Source: CAZGVW01 sp964529265 (lineage in GTDB: Bacteria; Planctomycetota; Phycisphaerae; Phycisphaerales; UBA1924). From it: 7,178 nucleotides of DNA. Below are positions 3,881 to 7,178 of this stretch, in pieces (position 1 is the first letter of the stretch; each line of letters starts with the position of its first letter). Below the pieces are notes generated by a model. The model saw nothing but the letters and a program-made list of their open reading frames with translations, made no database searches and had not been told where the DNA came from. The translations under genes and the position numbers were made by a program. The stretch spans positions 1 through 7,178 of the forward strand of contig CAZGVW010000049.1 of the NCBI GenBank assembly GCA_964529265.1, given 5' to 3'.

Positions 3881-5644
3881 ATGAAGAACGGAAATGGCGT
3901 CTACGACGTGGCGATTGTCGGCGGTGGTCCCGGGGGATCCACGGCGGGGACGATGCTGAAGAAATACAACCCGGACCTGCGGGTGGTGATCCTGGAGAAG
4001 GAGAAGTTTCCGCGGGATCACGTGGGGGAGAGCCAGTTGCCACCGACCTGCCGCGTGCTGGCGGAGATGGGCGCGTGGGACAAGATGGAGGAGGCGGGGT
4101 TTCCAATCAAGATCGGGGCGAGTTACACGTGGGGAGAGACGCGGGAGCCGTGGGAGTTCGAGTTTCTGCCGTTGGGCGAGGTGCGCGACGAGCCGCGGCC
4201 GCACAAGTTCGAGGGCTGGCGGGTGTTGACGGCGTTCCAGGTGGATCGGGCGCACTACGACAAGATTCTGCTGGACCACGCGGCGGAGTACGGGTGCGAG
4301 GTTCGCGAGCAGACGCGCGTGACGGGCGTGGAGCGCGACGGGGACAGGATTCAGCGGCTGAAGGTTGACGGCGGTGAGACGGTGGAGGCGCGGTGGTACA
4401 TCGATGCGAGCGGGAACGCGGCGACGCTGCGGCGGGCGATGGGGATCGAGATCGAGGCGCCGACGCTGCTGCGGTGCGTGGCGTTCTGGGATTACTGGAA
4501 GAACGCGGATCTGTACCTGGGGCGCGAGGTTCCGGGCGGGGCGACGCGGGTGCAGATCCGGAGCGTGCCGTTCGGGTGGATGTGGTACATCCCGCTGGGG
4601 AAGGGGCGGACGAGCGTGGGGCTGGTGTGCCCGGCGGAGCACTACAAGCAGTCGGGCAAGACGGCGCAGGAGTTGTATCAGGAGGCGCTGCGGAGTTCGC
4701 CCCTGGTGTGGCGGATGCTGGCGCCGGCGGAATGCGAGAACAAGTTCACGACGACGACGGACTGGAGTTTCATCGCGAAGCGGATCGTGGGGGAGAACTG
4801 GTTCCTTGCGGGTGAGGCGGCGGGGTTCGCGGACCCGATTCTGTCGGCGGGGTTGACGCTGACGCACACGGGGGCGCGGGACTGCGCTTATACGATCATG
4901 GAGCTGGATCGCGGTGAGCATGACGCAGCGTGGCTGCGGGAGCGATATGCGGAGGTGCAGACGCGGCGGGTGCGGCAGCACATGCGGTTCGCGGAATACT
5001 GGTATTCGGCGAACAAGGGATGCTTCGACGAGATCCGGGGGTTCTGCACGGAGATTGCCAAGGATGCGGGGATGAAGCTGACGCCTGCGGCGGCGTTCCG
5101 GTGGCTTTCGAACGCGGGGCTGGAGGATGACCTTGGGGAGCCGGTGATCGGCGGGTTCGACGTTTCGGCGCTGAAGCAGATCATGTGGCGGCTGAGCAGC
5201 GACAAGGTGACCTACCTGATCGACGGGAAGAACATCTTCAAGTTGAACCTGGCGAACGCGGAGCGCGTGAACGTCGGGGCGCTGAAGGATGGGCGGATCA
5301 TTCCGACGCCGGCGTGGAGACGGGCGGGGCGGACGCTGCCGGAGGTGGGAGCGTATGCGCTGGTGATCGCGGCGCTGCAGCGGCACACGGACGCGGAGCG
5401 GATCGTGAAGTTCGTGCGGGGTCAGATCGAGCAGACGACGCCGCCGGAGTTCGTGGAGTATCAGTACAGCCGGGCGATCCAGGCGCTGGAGACGATGGCG
5501 ACGGATTACTGGGTGACGTGCTCGTTCAAGGCGGGGCGTCCGACGCTGAACGTGGAGGCGCCGAAAGAGGGTCAGTTCATCTATACGGCGGAGGATGAGG
5601 GGCGCGCGACGCCGGAGGCTTGGGGGAAGTCTCAGACGGGGTGA
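3881..5644 (+). CDS. Flavin-dependent halogenase-like FAD oxidoreductase
   Basis: This 587-residue flavoprotein begins with YDVAIVGGGPGGS (8-20), the FAD-binding Rossmann fold with GxGxxG at 14-19. FPRDHVGESQLPP (43-55) follows, as in tryptophan-halogenase-like proteins. Lys77 in FPIKIGASYTWG sits where these enzymes carry the lysine thought to relay HOCl. WMWYIP (233-238) fits the WxWxIP halogenase motif, and FADPILSAG (316-324) fits the FxxPxxSxG motif. The third FAD contact reads GE (311-312) rather than the usual GD. Residues from about 425 to the end form a longer C-terminal region I do not recognise. The ATG at 3881 has GGAG six bases upstream and starts right at the fold. An in-frame ATG at 3776 would add 35 unconserved residues. 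Substrate unknown. A non-halogenating reductase or monooxygenase of the same superfamily remains possible. No flavin reductase or biosynthetic partner lies nearby. Confidence 0.85.
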   Translation: MKNGNGVYDVAIVGGGPGGSTAGTMLKKYNPDLRVVILEKEKFPRDHVGESQLPPTCRVLAEMGAWDKMEEAGFPIKIGASYTWGETREPWEFEFLPLGEVRDEPRPHKFEGWRVLTAFQVDRAHYDKILLDHAAEYGCEVREQTRVTGVERDGDRIQRLKVDGGETVEARWYIDASGNAATLRRAMGIEIEAPTLLRCVAFWDYWKNADLYLGREVPGGATRVQIRSVPFGWMWYIPLGKGRTSVGLVCPAEHYKQSGKTAQELYQEALRSSPLVWRMLAPAECENKFTTTTDWSFIAKRIVGENWFLAGEAAGFADPILSAGLTLTHTGARDCAYTIMELDRGEHDAAWLRERYAEVQTRRVRQHMRFAEYWYSANKGCFDEIRGFCTEIAKDAGMKLTPAAAFRWLSNAGLEDDLGEPVIGGFDVSALKQIMWRLSSDKVTYLIDGKNIFKLNLANAERVNVGALKDGRIIPTPAWRRAGRTLPEVGAYALVIAALQRHTDAERIVKFVRGQIEQTTPPEFVEYQYSRAIQALETMATDYWVTCSFKAGRPTLNVEAPKEGQFIYTAEDEGRATPEAWGKSQTG

Positions 5645-5681
5645 GGTCGAGGGCGGGCGGCTTGAGTGCGCATGTGCGCCG

Positions 5682-7178
5682 TCACACGCCCGCGGCCTGG
5701 CTGCGGCCGGAGCGTTCGGCGCGTTTGCGGGCGTTTTCGTCGAGGAGGCGCTTGCGGAGGCGGACGGAGCCGGGGGTGATCTCGACGAGTTCGTCCTCCT
5801 CGACGTACTCCAGCGCGGCTTCGAGGGACATGCGGCGCGGGGTCTTCAAGGTGACGGTGGCCTCCTTGTTGGAGGCGCGGACGTTCGTGAGTTTCTTCTC
5901 GCGGACGACGTTGACGGGGAGATCGTTCTCGCGGTTGTGTTCGCCGACGATCTGTCCGGCGTAGACCTTTTCGCGCGGGGAGACGAACATGACGCCGCGG
6001 TCGGCGAAGCCTTCGACGGCGTAGGCGGTGACGGCGCCGGTTTCGGTAGCGATGAGCACGCCGGACTGGCGGCCGGGGAGTTCGCCGGCGGAGGGGGCAT
6101 AGCGCTCGAAGGTGTGGTGGATGACGGCCTCGCCCTGTGTGGCGGTGAGGAGACGGCTGCGGAGGCCGATGAGGCCTCGGGAGGGCGCTTCGAACTCGAG
6201 GCGCGTGATTCCGCCCATGGGCTCCATGTTCTTGAGTTCGCCGCGGCGGGCGCCGAGCATCTCCATGACCGAGCCGACGGCGCGCTCCGGCGCATCGATG
6301 GTGACCCACTCGAGGGGCTCGTGGAGGGCGCCATCGACCATCTTCGTGATGACGTGAGGCTTGCCGACGGAGAGTTCGAAGCCCTCGCGGCGCATGGTTT
6401 CGAGCAGGACGCCGAGGTGGAGGAGGCCGCGGCCGGAGACGATGAACTCGTCGCCGGCGCCGTCGAGATCGACGCGGAGGGCGACGTTGCGCTCCAGTTC
6501 CTTCTCGAGGCGGGCGCGGATCTGGCGGCTGGTGACGAACTGGCCTTCCTGACCGACGAAGGGGCCATCGTTCACGCGGAAGACCATGGTGAGCGTGGGC
6601 TCATCGACGTGCACGGGCGGGAGCGGCTGCGGGTTGACGGGATCGGCGATGGTGTCGCCGATGTCCACGTCTTCGATGCCGGTGACGGCGCAGAGGTCGC
6701 CGGCGAGGACTTCCGCGGCGTCCACGCGGCCAAGCGCCTGGAAGCGCTGAAGACCGGCGATGCGGACCATTTCGCAGCCGCCGGTGCGCTTCAGGAGCGC
6801 GGCGGACTGGCCTGAGCGGATGCGCCCGGCGAAGACGCGGCCGATGCCGATGCGGCCGACGTAATCGCTGTAATCGAGCGTGGTGATGAGCATCTGGAGC
6901 GGGGCGTTCTCGTCGTCGCGCGCGGGGGGGACGGCGTTGACGATCGCCTCGAAGAGATCGTGGAGATCCTTCTTCGGACTCGCGAGATCGTGCGTGGCCC
7001 AGCCCGCGCGGCCGGAGGCGTAGACGATGGGGAAATCGAGGGCGTGCTCATCGGCGCCGAGATCGACGAGGAGATCGAAGACTTCGCCGGAGACCTGGTC
7101 GGGGCGGGCATCCGGTCGATCGCACTTGTTGACGACGACGACGGGGCGCAGGCCCGCTTCGAGGGCCTTGGAGAGGAC
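5682..7178 (-). CDS. typA: Ribosome-associated GTPase TypA/BipA (partial, N-terminus outside window)
   Basis: TypA/BipA is a translational GTPase related to EF-G that binds ribosomes and aids ribosome assembly and stress adaptation. The visible 498 residues start inside the GTPase domain, at VLSKALEAGLRPVVVVNKCD. NKCD is the G4 guanine-specificity motif, and YASGRAG, about 35 residues later, is the G5 region. Next come the beta-barrel domain (QMLITTLDYSDYVGRIGIGRVFAG), the EF-G-like domains, and the family-specific C-terminal domain with GRQSGVLIATETG and HNRENDLPVNVVREKKLTN. It ends in a basic tail after RLRKRLLDENARKRAE. The family is about 605-610 residues, so roughly 110 are missing past the window edge, including the P-loop and switch regions. 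The frame is uninterrupted. It converges on the halogenase-like gene with a 37-base gap. Confidence 0.97.
   Translation of the reverse strand, partial: VLSKALEAGLRPVVVVNKCDRPDARPDQVSGEVFDLLVDLGADEHALDFPIVYASGRAGWATHDLASPKKDLHDLFEAIVNAVPPARDDENAPLQMLITTLDYSDYVGRIGIGRVFAGRIRSGQSAALLKRTGGCEMVRIAGLQRFQALGRVDAAEVLAGDLCAVTGIEDVDIGDTIADPVNPQPLPPVHVDEPTLTMVFRVNDGPFVGQEGQFVTSRQIRARLEKELERNVALRVDLDGAGDEFIVSGRGLLHLGVLLETMRREGFELSVGKPHVITKMVDGALHEPLEWVTIDAPERAVGSVMEMLGARRGELKNMEPMGGITRLEFEAPSRGLIGLRSRLLTATQGEAVIHHTFERYAPSAGELPGRQSGVLIATETGAVTAYAVEGFADRGVMFVSPREKVYAGQIVGEHNRENDLPVNVVREKKLTNVRASNKEATVTLKTPRRMSLEAALEYVEEDELVEITPGSVRLRKRLLDENARKRAERSGRSQAAGV

Noticed and set aside
3785..5386. Open frame of 533 codons on the - strand opposite the halogenase-like gene
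   Set aside because: It is Arg/Pro/His-rich with no recognisable motif, while the + strand frame has full FAD and halogenase motifs. It is an antisense artefact of GC-rich coding.
5668..5679. GCGCA-TG-TGCGC palindrome between the convergent halogenase-like and typA genes, considered as a shared terminator
   Set aside because: The stem is only 5 bp with a 2-base loop, which is too tight to form well, and no T-run follows on either strand.
5595..6815. Open frame of 406 codons on the + strand opposite typA
   Set aside because: It overlaps both the end of the halogenase-like gene and most of typA. Its low-complexity acidic composition is the mirror of TypA codons.

Overview
The window is a GC-rich bacterial chromosome segment with strong G/C bias at third codon positions. 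It carries ordinary housekeeping genes and an unusual number of short GC-rich palindromic repeats. The architecture of the small membrane protein (a DUF4190-like membrane domain joined to a GspG-like C-terminus), the repeat families and the weak use of Shine-Dalgarno sites suggest a planctomycete, perhaps a relative of the Phycisphaerae. That placement is inference from pattern memory, not a search result.

Layout from left to right. Positions 1-99 (+) hold the last 32 codons of an unidentified gene. Positions 100-756 have no credible gene and are packed with hairpin-forming repeats. Positions 757-1377 (-) encode a membrane protein with a GspG-like soluble C-terminus. Positions 1378-1626 are a repeat-bearing spacer with a heptamer array and two hairpins. 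Positions 1627-3660 (-) encode prolyl-tRNA synthetase (proS). It has a Gly/Ser minisatellite tail at its N-terminus and a cluster of the same palindromic repeats read in frame inside its editing domain. Positions 3661-3880 are a divergent promoter region. Positions 3881-5644 (+) encode a flavoprotein with the hallmark motifs of flavin-dependent halogenases. Positions 5682-7178 (-) encode the ribosome-associated GTPase TypA/BipA, cut by the window edge before its N-terminal ~110 residues.

proS and the membrane protein gene share a strand but are separated by 249 bases, and the latter has its own candidate -10 box and a good AGGAGG site. They need not be one operon. The flavoprotein gene is transcribed away from proS and towards typA, and it appears to stand alone. 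No flavin reductase, carrier protein or biosynthetic partner is visible.

The most notable signal is the repeat family. It consists of short perfect hairpins, usually with a CCACC sequence immediately 3'. The same element occurs at 685-716 between genes and at 2600-2631 inside the proS reading frame, with 31 of 32 bases identical. This looks like a REP-like mobile palindrome that has been tolerated as an in-frame protein insertion.
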